DNA of 64,000 bases from Nonomuraea soli (GTDB taxonomy: Bacteria > Actinomycetota > Actinomycetes > Streptosporangiales > Streptosporangiaceae), in contig NZ_JACDUR010000002.1 of the NCBI RefSeq assembly GCF_013761175.1, positions 502,816-566,815 on the forward strand, given 5' to 3'. The position numbers were made by a program, and so were the translations under genes. Numbering within the stretch: position 1 is the stretch's first letter; each line of letters starts with the position of its first letter. Below the pieces are notes generated by a model that saw nothing but the letters and a program-made list of their open reading frames with translations, had not been told where the DNA came from and ran no database searches. Positions 55,041 to 63,591 of the stretch are shown here, one piece after another.

Positions 55041-56066
55041 ATGAACGGTCACGCCCGTCTAGCCGACATCGCCGCCCAGGCCGGGGTGAGCGAGGCCACC
55101 GTCAGCCGGGTGCTCAACGGCAAGCCGGGAGTCTCCCACTCCACCCGGCAGGCCGTGATGACCGCGCTCGACCTCATGGGATACGAGCGGCCCCAGCGCC
55201 TGCGCCAGCGCAGCAACGGCCTGGTCGGCCTCGTCACGCCCGAGCTCGACAACCCCATCTTCCCCGCCTTCGCCCAGGCCATCGAGAAGGCGCTGACCCA
55301 GCACGGCTACACGCCGGTGCTGTGCACGCAGCTGCCCGGCGGCGCACCGGAGGACGAGTTCACCGAACTGCTCGTCGACCGGGGCGTCAGCGGCATCGTG
55401 TTCGTGTCAGGACTGCACGCCGACACCACCGCCCGCATGGACCGCTACACCCGCCTCATCGACCGCGGGCTGCCCATCGTGCTGGTCGACGGCTACAACG
55501 AGCACATCGACGCGCCCTTCATCTCGCCCGACGACCGGCTCGCCTCCCGCCTGGCCGTCCAGCACCTGGTCGACCTCGGCCACGAGCGCATCGGCCTGGC
55601 CCTCGGCCCGCGCCGGTTCGTCCCGGTCATCCGCAAGATCGAGGGCTACAAGCAGGCCATGTCGCAACTGCTCGGCGCCACCGACACCGACGACCTGATC
55701 TCCCACTCGCTCTTCTCCGTCGAAGGCGGCCAGGCCGCCACCGCGCAACTGCTCGCGCGCGGCTGCACCGGCATCGTGTGCGCCAGCGACCTCATGGCCC
55801 TGGGCGCCATCCGCGCCTGCCGCGAGCGCGGCCTGTCGGTGCCCGGCGAGGTCTCTGTCGTCGGCTTCGACGACTCGCCCCTCATCGCCTTCACCGACCC
55901 GCCCCTGACCACCGTGCGCAAGCCCATCGGCGCCATGGCCTCGGCGGCCGTCCAGACCCTCCTCGAAGAGGTCAACGGCGCGCCCGCCAAGCACATCGAG
56001 CTCATCTTCCAGCCCGAACTCGTCGTGCGCGGATCCACCGGTTCAGGGCCCCTCGTCAACCGCTGA
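55041..56066 (+). CDS. malR: LacI-family maltose regulator MalR
   Basis: 341 residues from the ATG at 55041. A TTG at 55023 has a perfect GGAGG 7 bases upstream and overlaps the aglA2 stop, so the true start may be there (347 residues). The N terminus RLADIAAQAGVSEATVSRVL is nearly the same as Streptomyces MalR/Reg1. The effector domain ends with VVGFDDSPLIAFTDPPLTTV. CTTGC-type operators stand at the pulA, aglA/malE and aglA2 promoters of this window, all likely targets. Confidence 0.9.
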   Translation: MNGHARLADIAAQAGVSEATVSRVLNGKPGVSHSTRQAVMTALDLMGYERPQRLRQRSNGLVGLVTPELDNPIFPAFAQAIEKALTQHGYTPVLCTQLPGGAPEDEFTELLVDRGVSGIVFVSGLHADTTARMDRYTRLIDRGLPIVLVDGYNEHIDAPFISPDDRLASRLAVQHLVDLGHERIGLALGPRRFVPVIRKIEGYKQAMSQLLGATDTDDLISHSLFSVEGGQAATAQLLARGCTGIVCASDLMALGAIRACRERGLSVPGEVSVVGFDDSPLIAFTDPPLTTVRKPIGAMASAAVQTLLEEVNGAPAKHIELIFQPELVVRGSTGSGPLVNR

Positions 56067-56081
56067 AAGGTTCCACCCCCC

Positions 56082-56945
56082 TTGTACGACGTTCTCGTCA
56101 TCGGCGGGACCGGCGTGGACAGCACCGTCTACGTGCCCTCGCTGCCCCTGCCGTACGCCGACACCTACCTCGTGCCGCCCGTCGTCGACCGCATCGGCAA
56201 CACCGGCTCCGGCGTCGCCCTCGGCTGCACCGCCCTGGGCCTGTCCGTACGGCTGGCCGACCTCATCGGCGACGACCCGCAGGGCGCGCTCATCCGCGGC
56301 CGCCTGACCGGCGTCGACCTCGCCTGGGCGCCCGCCGCAGCCGGGACCCGCCGCAGCGTGCTCCTCGTCGGCCCCGACGGCCGCCGCACCTCGCTGTTCG
56401 ACGTGCGCGCCACCCCCGGCGAGCGGCTGCCGCGCGAGCTCTACGACGTGCCCGCCCGGCACGTGCACGTCTCCATCGCCGACTTCGCCCGGCCCGTCTA
56501 CGACGAGCTGTCCGGCGTGCCGTTCTCCACCGACCTGCACGACTGGGACGGCGTCAACGACTACCACAAGGACTTCGCCTACCGCTCCGACCTGGTGTTC
56601 CTGTCGGGGACCAAGCTCGGCGACCCCGCCGAGGCGATGCGCTCCATCCTCTCGCTCGGCCGCGCGCACACCGTCGTGTGCACGCTCGGCGCCGACGGCT
56701 GCCTGCTGCTGGAACGCGACGGCGAACTGCGCGCCTTCCCCGCCGCCCCGCTGCCAGGACCGGTCGTCGACAGCAACGGGGCGGGCGACGCGTTCGTCTC
56801 CGGCTTCCTGTACGGCACGCTGAACGGCCTGTCGGCGCAGGACTGCGTCCGCCTCGGCACCGTGGCGGGAGCCCACGCCTGCACCAGCGCGGGCACCCAC
56901 GAGGCGCCCATCACCCTGGAGACACTGCTCGCCCGCACGCGCTAG
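56082..56945 (+). CDS. PfkB-family sugar kinase
   Basis: 287 residues from a TTG with GAAAGG 11 bases upstream. PfkB signatures are VLVIGGTGVDS at the start, GNTGSGVALGCTALG (PfkB 1 region), and VDSNGAGDAFVSGFLYG with catalytic Asp of GAGDAF (PfkB 2). The commoner DTTGAGD reads DSNGAGD. It is the third gene of the aglA2-malR operon, which hints at phosphorylation of a sugar released by maltodextrin breakdown. The substrate (glucose, fructose or another) is not known. Confidence 0.85.
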   Translation: MYDVLVIGGTGVDSTVYVPSLPLPYADTYLVPPVVDRIGNTGSGVALGCTALGLSVRLADLIGDDPQGALIRGRLTGVDLAWAPAAAGTRRSVLLVGPDGRRTSLFDVRATPGERLPRELYDVPARHVHVSIADFARPVYDELSGVPFSTDLHDWDGVNDYHKDFAYRSDLVFLSGTKLGDPAEAMRSILSLGRAHTVVCTLGADGCLLLERDGELRAFPAAPLPGPVVDSNGAGDAFVSGFLYGTLNGLSAQDCVRLGTVAGAHACTSAGTHEAPITLETLLARTR

Positions 56946-56957
56946 CAGGGGTACGGC

Positions 56958-59282
56958 TCAGGCCAGGGGGACACGCACGCCGCGGCTCAGGCCCGAGTCG
57001 TGCAGCTCGACGCTTCGCGGGCGGCTCTTCGTCGGCAGCTCGAACACCAGCGCTCCCGTGAACGACCCGCCCGGCTCCACCCGCGTCGGCGCCAGCTGCC
57101 TGCCCGCCCTGTCGAGCAGCCTGGCGGCGGCGTAGGCGGCGTCCGCGGCGTCGACCAGCTTCTGGTGGCCGGGGTAGAGCACCCTGCCCTCCTGGCCGGT
57201 GTTGCGCACCTTGAGGGAGATCGTGCAGGTGCGGGTGGAGGCCTTGCCCCGGGGCTTGGGGCAGGCGGACTTGGTGACCGTGAAGGCCAGCCTGCCGTCG
57301 TGGGCCGCCTCCCCGGTGGAGCCGAAGCCGGCGGGGGCGCGCAGGATCATCCAGACCATGCCGATCAGGAGGCCCAGGAGGATCACGGCCACGATGATCA
57401 CCGCCAGACACCCGCCACCGAGCCCCCGCCTGGCACCGGCGGGCTGGTGGGGGTGACGCAGGGGGCCACGGGCATGGGGGTGCGGCATCCGAGCCGTCCC
57501 CGACGGCCCGAGCCCCCGACCGGGAGGCACCGGCGCACCACCATGCCCCGGAGGAACGGGCCCCCCGGCGTGGCTCGGCGCACCGGCGTGGCTGGGTGGC
57601 CCGCTGGCATGGCCGGGCGGGGCACTGGCGTGGCTGCTCGGTGAACCGGTGGCGTGGCTCGGCGGTGCGCTGGCATGACTCGGCGGCCCGCTGGCATGAC
57701 TCGGCAGCGCGCTGGCGTGGCTGTTCGGCGGCCCGCCGGCGTGGCTCGGTGGCGCACCGGCGCCGTACGGCACCGGCCCGGTGCGCGTCGGATCCGCCGA
57801 TCCCGGCCGCGGCGGCACACCGGAGGACGGCGCTCCGGACGGCGGCAGCGGGGCAGGGCCCACGGGCGCAGGGCCCTGCGAGGCCGGAGCGCCGGGAGGC
57901 GGGGCAGCGTAGGCGGGAGGCACCGGCGGCGCGCCTGCTGGAGCGGCAGGTGGCACCGAGGATGGCCCCTGCGACAACGGCCCCTGCGAGGCCGGCGCGC
58001 CGAGCGGCCCCTGAGGCGCACCCTGCGATGGCGGCCCCTGGGGCGGCAGGCCCTGCGGCACGCCGGGCGGCGGCCCCTGAGGCGCGCCCTGCGAGGGCGG
58101 GCCTTGAGGCGTCGCACCCTGCGACGGGCTGGCGGGCGGCGGGCCTTGCGACGGGCTGGCGGGCATCGGACCCTGCGACGGGCTGGCGGGCGGGGGGCCC
58201 TGGGGCGGCGCACCCTGTGGCGGGCCGGCAGGCGGGCCCTGTGGCACCCCTTGAGGCGGCACCCCTTGAGGCGGCACACCCTGGGGTGGGGCCGACGGGG
58301 GTGGGGCGGAGGCCGGGTGGGGGCGTTGCTCGGGGAACTGGCCCGTGCCGCGCGCCCCGCGCTGCTCGGGGAACTGGCCCGTGCCGAACACCGGCGGCGG
58401 GAAGGCGGCCGGGTCCCACGAGTTGGTGAGGAACCGGTTGGCCGCCTGCTGTGCCCCGCCGCTCTCGGCCGCCCCCACGAGCTCCAGCAGCAGCTGCGTG
58501 GCCGACGGCCGCCGGGCGGGGTCGGGGTGGATGGCCGTGGCGACGAGCCGGTCGAGCGGCGCCGGCAGGCCGCGCAGGTCGGGCGGCGCCGTGCGGGCAC
58601 GGGCGGCCATCACGTAGGCGTCGCCTGAGCCGAACGGGTGCCCGCCCAGGCCGGCGTAGGCGATGAGCGACCCCCACGCGAACACGTCGGCCGCCGGGCT
58701 GGTGCGCCCTTCGAAGACCTGCTCGGGCGCGATCCACCCGGGGGTGCCCATGACCATGCCGACGTTGGTGTGCCGGGAGCCGCCGACGTGGCTGGAGCGG
58801 GCGAGTCCGAAGTCGATGACGCGCGGCCCGGCCAGGGTGAGCATGACGTTGGCCGGTTTGAGGTCGCGGTGCACGAGTCCGGCCGCGTGGATGGCGGTGA
58901 GCGCGGCGGCCACGCCGACGCCGACGGAGTGCAGCATCGAGTGCGGCAGCGCCCCGTGGGCCAGCAGGTGGTCTTCCAGCGAGACGCCTTCGATGTACTC
59001 GGTGACCAGGTAGAGCACGCCGTTGTCCTCGCCGTGGTCGAGCACGCGTGCCGTACAGAAGGATGCGACCCGCTGGGCGTTGGAGACCTCTTCGTGGAAT
59101 CGTTCGCGGTAGACGGGGTCCGCCGCGTAGTCGCGGCGGATCGCCTTGAGCGCCACTTTGGCGCCGTCGGGGGAGGTGGCCAGGTAGACGGTGCCCATGC
59201 CGCCCGAGCCGAGACGGCCGGTGAGCCGGTAGGAACCGACCGCCGGAGGGTCCTGGGGGGTCAGCGGACCCTGCTGTCCCAC
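56958..59282 (-). CDS. membrane Ser/Thr protein kinase with long Pro/Ser/His/Gln-rich linker
   Basis: 774 residues from the GTG at 59282, which has AAGGGA 8 bases upstream and gives the usual short lead (GPLTPQDPPAVGSYRL). An in-frame TTG at 59381 would add 33 residues. The Hanks kinase domain (about 15-270) has GRLGSGGMGTVYLA, Lys46 in VALKAI, HRDLKPANV and DFGLARS. A linker of about 320 residues is built from PSQGPPPAS-like and PSHASAPP-like repeats. One membrane helix follows (CLAVIIVAVILLGLLIGMVW), then an extracytoplasmic DUF4352/telokin-like domain of about 110 residues. It probably senses the cell surface and signals inward. Targets are unknown. Confidence 0.9.
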   Translation of the reverse strand: MGQQGPLTPQDPPAVGSYRLTGRLGSGGMGTVYLATSPDGAKVALKAIRRDYAADPVYRERFHEEVSNAQRVASFCTARVLDHGEDNGVLYLVTEYIEGVSLEDHLLAHGALPHSMLHSVGVGVAAALTAIHAAGLVHRDLKPANVMLTLAGPRVIDFGLARSSHVGGSRHTNVGMVMGTPGWIAPEQVFEGRTSPAADVFAWGSLIAYAGLGGHPFGSGDAYVMAARARTAPPDLRGLPAPLDRLVATAIHPDPARRPSATQLLLELVGAAESGGAQQAANRFLTNSWDPAAFPPPVFGTGQFPEQRGARGTGQFPEQRPHPASAPPPSAPPQGVPPQGVPPQGVPQGPPAGPPQGAPPQGPPPASPSQGPMPASPSQGPPPASPSQGATPQGPPSQGAPQGPPPGVPQGLPPQGPPSQGAPQGPLGAPASQGPLSQGPSSVPPAAPAGAPPVPPAYAAPPPGAPASQGPAPVGPAPLPPSGAPSSGVPPRPGSADPTRTGPVPYGAGAPPSHAGGPPNSHASALPSHASGPPSHASAPPSHATGSPSSHASAPPGHASGPPSHAGAPSHAGGPVPPGHGGAPVPPGRGLGPSGTARMPHPHARGPLRHPHQPAGARRGLGGGCLAVIIVAVILLGLLIGMVWMILRAPAGFGSTGEAAHDGRLAFTVTKSACPKPRGKASTRTCTISLKVRNTGQEGRVLYPGHQKLVDAADAAYAAARLLDRAGRQLAPTRVEPGGSFTGALVFELPTKSRPRSVELHDSGLSRGVRVPLA
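57550..58290 (-). repeat. low-complexity minisatellite coding for the kinase linker
   Basis: Two blocks of in-frame degenerate repeats. At 57583-57760 units of about 18-21 bases encode SHASxPP. At about 58020-58290 units encode PSQGPPPA, PPQGVPPQG and similar. Length variation between strains would be expected. Confidence 0.72.
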
Positions 59283-59385
59283 CGCTGCCGTCCCTTCACC
59301 ATTGTCGCGACCCAACCGTTCTCCTCTGGCCGAGTCAGCCGAGTCAGACGCCCGATTCGCCCAATCGCCTGATACTCCCAAGACT

Positions 59386-59613
59386 CTAACGGAGGACGGC
59401 CGACCGTGGCGCCTCCCTGTCCAGCCGGTTGGCGGCTCTGGCGGCCTGGGCGAGGTGGGTGGAGGCGAGTGTGCATCGGGCGGAGTGCCGGGCGAGCGCC
59501 GCGGTGAGCCAGGGCGGCGGGTCGGGCACGGAGGCGGCGACCACTTTCAGCCGCTGGGCCAGTTCGGCGAGTTCGGCCGCGTCGGCGCGCAGCCGCGACA
59601 CGGTGGGGTTCAT
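59386..59613 (-). CDS. small helical protein of unknown function
   Basis: 75 residues from the ATG at 59613, which overlaps the hydrolase stop (ATGA), so it is co-translated. The first half is an amphipathic helix, SRLRADAAELAELAQRLKVVAAS, the second another Ala-rich helix with two Cys-free turns and one Cys. It has no signal peptide. The first helix resembles the helix near residue 45-68 of the neighbouring hydrolase, so it may dimerise with it. Function not recognised. Confidence 0.65.
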   Translation of the reverse strand: MNPTVSRLRADAAELAELAQRLKVVAASVPDPPPWLTAALARHSARCTLASTHLAQAARAANRLDREAPRSAVLR

Positions 59614-61040
59614 CGGGCCTCCCTGTCGTGGAGCCGGTAGACCTGGCCGCGGACCACGGCGCCCTGGTAGGCGGACAGTTCGGTGTCGATCGCGCGCCGT
59701 TCGTCGGTGAGCAGGTCGCGCAGGTCGGCCAGGTACACGGCGATGCTGTGGCACTGCGGGAAGCGGTGGCTGGGGTGGGTGTAGTCGACGACGTACCAGT
59801 CGGGGTGCAGGTCGAAGCAGCCGCCGGTGCCGACGCCGTCGAGGGCGGGCACGATGTCGTGCTGGTTGGTGATGGAGGCTACCCAGGTGGCGGGGTCGGC
59901 GCACACCTTGAAGTCGATCGGCGAGCCGACGGCGACGACGTGGGTGACGTGGTAGCGGGCGCAGAAGGCGGGGTTCTGGGCGAGGTTCATCACGGCGGCC
60001 CCGCCCTCGCTGTGCCCGACGAGCGCCACCCGCGCGCCCTGGGGCACGCCGAAGGCGGCGATCGCCTTGGCCAGGGCCCGCACGTAGGGGGAGTCGCCGA
60101 GCATGGCGTTGCGGCCCGCTCCGACGAAGTCCTGCGGTGAGTCGTTGATGGGCCGCCCGAAGCCCATGCCGGGGGCGTGCACCACGTAGCGGCCGTTGTC
60201 GAGTTCCTGGAGCAGGACGCGGCCGTCGGTGCCGAGCACGGCGACGTTGCCGAGGAAGGAGAGCACGCCGCCGTGCTCGGCCAGGCCGGGCGGCGGCGCG
60301 ACCGGGGCCGCGGCGCCTTCGCCGCGGTCCCAGCGGGTGATGGCGCGGGTGGCCAGGCCGAACAGGGGTTCGGCGTCGGGCTGGCGTCCGGTGGCGATCG
60401 CCCATCCGGCGCCGTCGTTGAACGGGTTCTCGTCGAGCAGGGCGCGCGCGGCCAGCACCTCCATGGCGATCGGCGCCACCGCGGACATGGCCTCGGACGC
60501 GCCCCGTTCGGCGATCATGGCCCGCATGATCGTGCCGGTGGCGATGTCGCGGTCACCGGTCACGGCGTCGATGAGGCGGCTGGTGCCGGGGTCGGTGAGC
60601 AGCTCGGGGTGGCCGACGGCGACGGCGGCGATGCGCAGCCGCAGCGAGGTGACGGCCACGTGGCGTCCCAGGCTCTCCAGGCCGACCATGCCGCCCAGGC
60701 GGGCCGGCAGCCCGCCGAAGGCGAAGCCGAGCCCGCGCGGGTGGGTGGCGGCGCGCAGCAGGGCGGTGTAGGCCTCGGCGGCGCTCCACGGCCGCGCCGC
60801 GGCGCGCCTGGCCATCCGCGGGTCGGTCAGGGTGGCGGAGGTGCGCTCGCTGATCGCCCGGATGCGGTCGGCGATCGCCGCCAGCTCCGCCGCCGCGCGC
60901 CGCAGGGTGCGCTCGGCCGCCTCCTGCCGCGCGGGGTCGCCGTCGTGGTGACGGTGTTCGCAGCCGCCGGCGTGCTCGCCGCTCCGGCGTCCTGCAGCGT
61001 ACGGCGAGGCGCAGGGCGCGGGGTGCTCGGAGGGGATCAT
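59610..61040 (-). CDS. alpha/beta hydrolase with helical N-terminal domain
   Basis: 476 residues from the ATG at 61040. A His- and Cys-containing N terminus (CEHRHHDGD) and a helix at about 42-68 lead into a helical, Ala-rich region up to about 240. The hydrolase domain follows, with the nucleophile Ser344 in VALVGHSEGG, then ITNQHDIVPALDG (candidate Asp) and YTHPSHRFPQCHS (candidate His). There is no signal peptide. It may be an esterase, lipase or thioesterase. It overlaps both the P450 gene and the 75-residue gene by 4 bases. Confidence 0.82.
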   Translation of the reverse strand: MIPSEHPAPCASPYAAGRRSGEHAGGCEHRHHDGDPARQEAAERTLRRAAAELAAIADRIRAISERTSATLTDPRMARRAAARPWSAAEAYTALLRAATHPRGLGFAFGGLPARLGGMVGLESLGRHVAVTSLRLRIAAVAVGHPELLTDPGTSRLIDAVTGDRDIATGTIMRAMIAERGASEAMSAVAPIAMEVLAARALLDENPFNDGAGWAIATGRQPDAEPLFGLATRAITRWDRGEGAAAPVAPPPGLAEHGGVLSFLGNVAVLGTDGRVLLQELDNGRYVVHAPGMGFGRPINDSPQDFVGAGRNAMLGDSPYVRALAKAIAAFGVPQGARVALVGHSEGGAAVMNLAQNPAFCARYHVTHVVAVGSPIDFKVCADPATWVASITNQHDIVPALDGVGTGGCFDLHPDWYVVDYTHPSHRFPQCHSIAVYLADLRDLLTDERRAIDTELSAYQGAVVRGQVYRLHDREAR

Positions 61041-62275
61041 CGCGCCTCCAGGACGAGTCGCAGCCTGAGGGTGTCGAGCATCAGCGGCAGGGGCTCGGGC
61101 AGGTACGGCCCGCGTACCCGGGCGAGCCTGACCACCTCCCCGAGGAAGGCGGCCCCCACGTGCAGCGCCAGGTTCATGCCCTTGCACTGCCCCGGCCCCC
61201 GGCTGAAGGGGGCGATCAGCCATTCCCGCTCGGCGGTGCCGTCGAGCCAGATCTCCGGCGCGAACCGGTCGGCGTACGGCAGGGCGGGGTCGCGCTGGTG
61301 CAGGATGAGCGGGATCAGCACGCTGGTGCCCTTGGGCAGACGGGCGCCCTCCCAGCTGGTGTCGGAGGTGACGGTGCGCATGAGCGCGGGCACCGGCGCC
61401 CACAGCCGCAGCCCTTCGAGCAGGGCGGCGCGCGGGTCGGCCGGGCCGCGGGCGGCCAGCAGCGCCAGGGCCTGCATGAGGCCGGGCGGCGGCACGGTGA
61501 AGCCCATGAGCCAGAAGGCGGCCTGGCGGACGGGGCACGCGGAGGCGGGGTGCGGCTGGGACGCGACCGCCCCGGCGAGGCTGCCGGGCTCGGATCTGGC
61601 CAGCTCGCGCAGGATGAGCGCGTCGTAGCGGGCCGACAGCTCCCGCTGGCGTCCCTGCCGCAGTCCGAGCCAGTTGCCCGCGCGCCGCAGGTCGGCGAGC
61701 AGGGTGCTGAGCTCGGTCAGGTCGCGGGCGCCGTCGCCGTAGAGGCAGCGGCGGGCGACGCGGTTCCAGCACTCGTTCAGCGCCGGGTAGGTGAGCACGC
61801 CGGGCACCAGCGTGGCGGCCTCCTCGCGGGCGACGGCGGCGAAGCGGGCCCGCAGTGTGGGCTCCTCCAGCACCCGGGTGACGAAGCCGCGCCGGTCCTC
61901 GCGCGGCGGGCCTGACGACAGCAGCAGCGTGCCTTCCAGGAAGGGGCCCAGGCCGTTGACCTTCTCGGGGCTGGCCAGGGAGAACAGGTCGTCGGGCGCG
62001 GTGAGCACCCGCCGGACCTGTTCGCGGCCGAGCACGAGCAGGGTGGGCCCGCCCGGTCCGCGGACCAGGACCGCTCCGCCGTACCTGGATCTGAGCCCGG
62101 CCATCAGGCGCTGGGCACGGCGCAGGGTGTCGAGGCGGGTGGTCAGGGTGTGGCCGGCTCCGACGGAGGTGATCGTGCCGCGCAGGAGGCTGGGGGCGAA
62201 GAACGTCGCGGTCAGCGCCGCGTTCTCGGCGACGGTGGCGCAGGGCAGCGAGGTGGGTGCCATCACGTCGGTCAT
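61037..62275 (-). CDS. cytochrome P450 with atypical I-helix
   Basis: 412 residues from the ATG at 62275. The heme loop is FSRGPGQCKG with Cys364 as the axial ligand. The K-helix ExxR is Glu287-Arg290 (EGLRLW) and the RFAPEIWLDG stretch is normal for an actinomycete subgroup. The I-helix near 252-275 reads WLMGFTVPPPGLMQAL and lacks the usual (A/G)GxxT acid-alcohol pair that delivers protons for O2 activation. It may therefore use peroxide or do an unusual reaction. No ferredoxin gene is nearby. ATGA overlaps join it to the FAD oxidase and hydrolase genes. Confidence 0.88.
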   Translation of the reverse strand: MTDVMAPTSLPCATVAENAALTATFFAPSLLRGTITSVGAGHTLTTRLDTLRRAQRLMAGLRSRYGGAVLVRGPGGPTLLVLGREQVRRVLTAPDDLFSLASPEKVNGLGPFLEGTLLLSSGPPREDRRGFVTRVLEEPTLRARFAAVAREEAATLVPGVLTYPALNECWNRVARRCLYGDGARDLTELSTLLADLRRAGNWLGLRQGRQRELSARYDALILRELARSEPGSLAGAVASQPHPASACPVRQAAFWLMGFTVPPPGLMQALALLAARGPADPRAALLEGLRLWAPVPALMRTVTSDTSWEGARLPKGTSVLIPLILHQRDPALPYADRFAPEIWLDGTAEREWLIAPFSRGPGQCKGMNLALHVGAAFLGEVVRLARVRGPYLPEPLPLMLDTLRLRLVLEAR

Positions 62276-63582
62276 GGGAACACCTTCCCGGGGTTGAGGA
62301 TGCCGGTCGGGTCGAAGACCGTCTTGACGCCGCGCTGGAGCAGCAGGGCGGCCGGGTCGAGCTCCCTGGCCAGCCAGTCGCGCTTGAGCAGCCCCACGCC
62401 GTGCTCGCCGGTGATCGTGCCGCCCAGGTCCAGGCCGGCGGCCATGATCTCGTCGTAGGCCGTGGCGGCGTGCTCGGCCATCACCGGGTCGGCCGAGTCG
62501 AACACCACGACGGGGTGGAGGTTGCCGTCGCCCGCGTGGCCGGTGGTGCCGATGAACAATCCGTGGGCGTCGGCGATCCGCTCCACGCGGTCGATGAGGG
62601 TGGCGAGTTCGCCGCGGGGCACCGCCACGTCCTCGATGAACGCGGTGGGCCTGCCGCCGATGCCGGCCGCGACGCGGCTGATCGCGGGGGCGATGAGGCG
62701 GCGCAGCTCCAGCGCCCGGTCGGTGACGGTGCCGCCGATGAGCGCGGCGATGGCGGGCAGGCCGCCGTCGTCGCACTCGACGATCACGGCAGGCGCCGCG
62801 GCCAGGTCGTGGCCGAGTTCCCGGATCGCGCCGCAGGTCGTGCGGTCCATGAGCTCCAGGGCCGAGGGCTGGTGCCCGGCCGCGATGATCGCCGCGACGG
62901 CCTGGCCCGCCTCCGTCGCCGTGCCGTACTGCGCCAGGAGCGCCTGGCGCGGGCCGCGTGCGGGCCGCAGGGCCAGGGTGGCCTCGACGATCACGCCGAG
63001 CGTGCCCTCGGAGCCGACGAAGAGCCTGGTGAGGTCGAGCCCCGCCACGCCCTTGGCGGTCTGACGGCCGGTGCGCATGAGCCGCCCGTCGGCCAGCACG
63101 ACGGCGAGCCCGAGCACGTAGTCGCCGGTCACGCCGTACTTGACGCAGCACAGGCCGCCCGCGCCGGTGGCGATGTTGCCGCCGATCGTGCAGACCTGCG
63201 CGGAGACGGGGTCGGGCGGGTAGAACATCCCGTGCGCCGCGACCGCCTCCTGCAGCGCCCGCGTCGTGACGCCGGGCTCGCATCGCGCGAGGCGGTTGGC
63301 CGGGTCGACCTCCAGCACCCGGTCGAGCCCCTTCAGCGACAGCACCACGCAGCCGTCGACGGCGTTGGCCGCGCCGGCCAGGCCCGTGCGCGCGCCCTGC
63401 GGCACGACGGGGACCCCGAGCTCGAAGGCGGTGCGCAGCACGTGCTGGACCTCCTGCACGGTCCGGGGGAGCGCCACGACGGCGGCGACGCCCGCGGGGC
63501 AGAACGGGGCGCTGTCGCGCGCGTAGGCGTCGACGTCGAGGGAGACTCGGCAGCCAGTTTCGAGCGTTTCGACCAGATCCAC
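62272..63582 (-). CDS. FAD-linked 2-hydroxyacid oxidase/dehydrogenase (GlcD/D-LDH type)
   Basis: 436 residues. The PP-loop VPQGARTGLAGAANA and TIGGNIATGAGGLCCVKYG mark an FAD_binding_4 domain (about 30-215). The FAD-oxidase C domain ends with GTTGHAGDGNLHPVV and TGEHGVGLLKR, typical of GlcD, D-lactate and D-mandelate-type dehydrogenases. It oxidises a 2-hydroxy acid to a 2-oxo acid. It lies 9 bases after the decarboxylase-like gene and overlaps the P450 gene. The pair suggests hydroxy acid to oxo acid to aldehyde. Confidence 0.9.
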   Translation of the reverse strand: MDLVETLETGCRVSLDVDAYARDSAPFCPAGVAAVVALPRTVQEVQHVLRTAFELGVPVVPQGARTGLAGAANAVDGCVVLSLKGLDRVLEVDPANRLARCEPGVTTRALQEAVAAHGMFYPPDPVSAQVCTIGGNIATGAGGLCCVKYGVTGDYVLGLAVVLADGRLMRTGRQTAKGVAGLDLTRLFVGSEGTLGVIVEATLALRPARGPRQALLAQYGTATEAGQAVAAIIAAGHQPSALELMDRTTCGAIRELGHDLAAAPAVIVECDDGGLPAIAALIGGTVTDRALELRRLIAPAISRVAAGIGGRPTAFIEDVAVPRGELATLIDRVERIADAHGLFIGTTGHAGDGNLHPVVVFDSADPVMAEHAATAYDEIMAAGLDLGGTITGEHGVGLLKRDWLARELDPAALLLQRGVKTVFDPTGILNPGKVFP

Positions 63583-63591
63583 GGCAACCTC

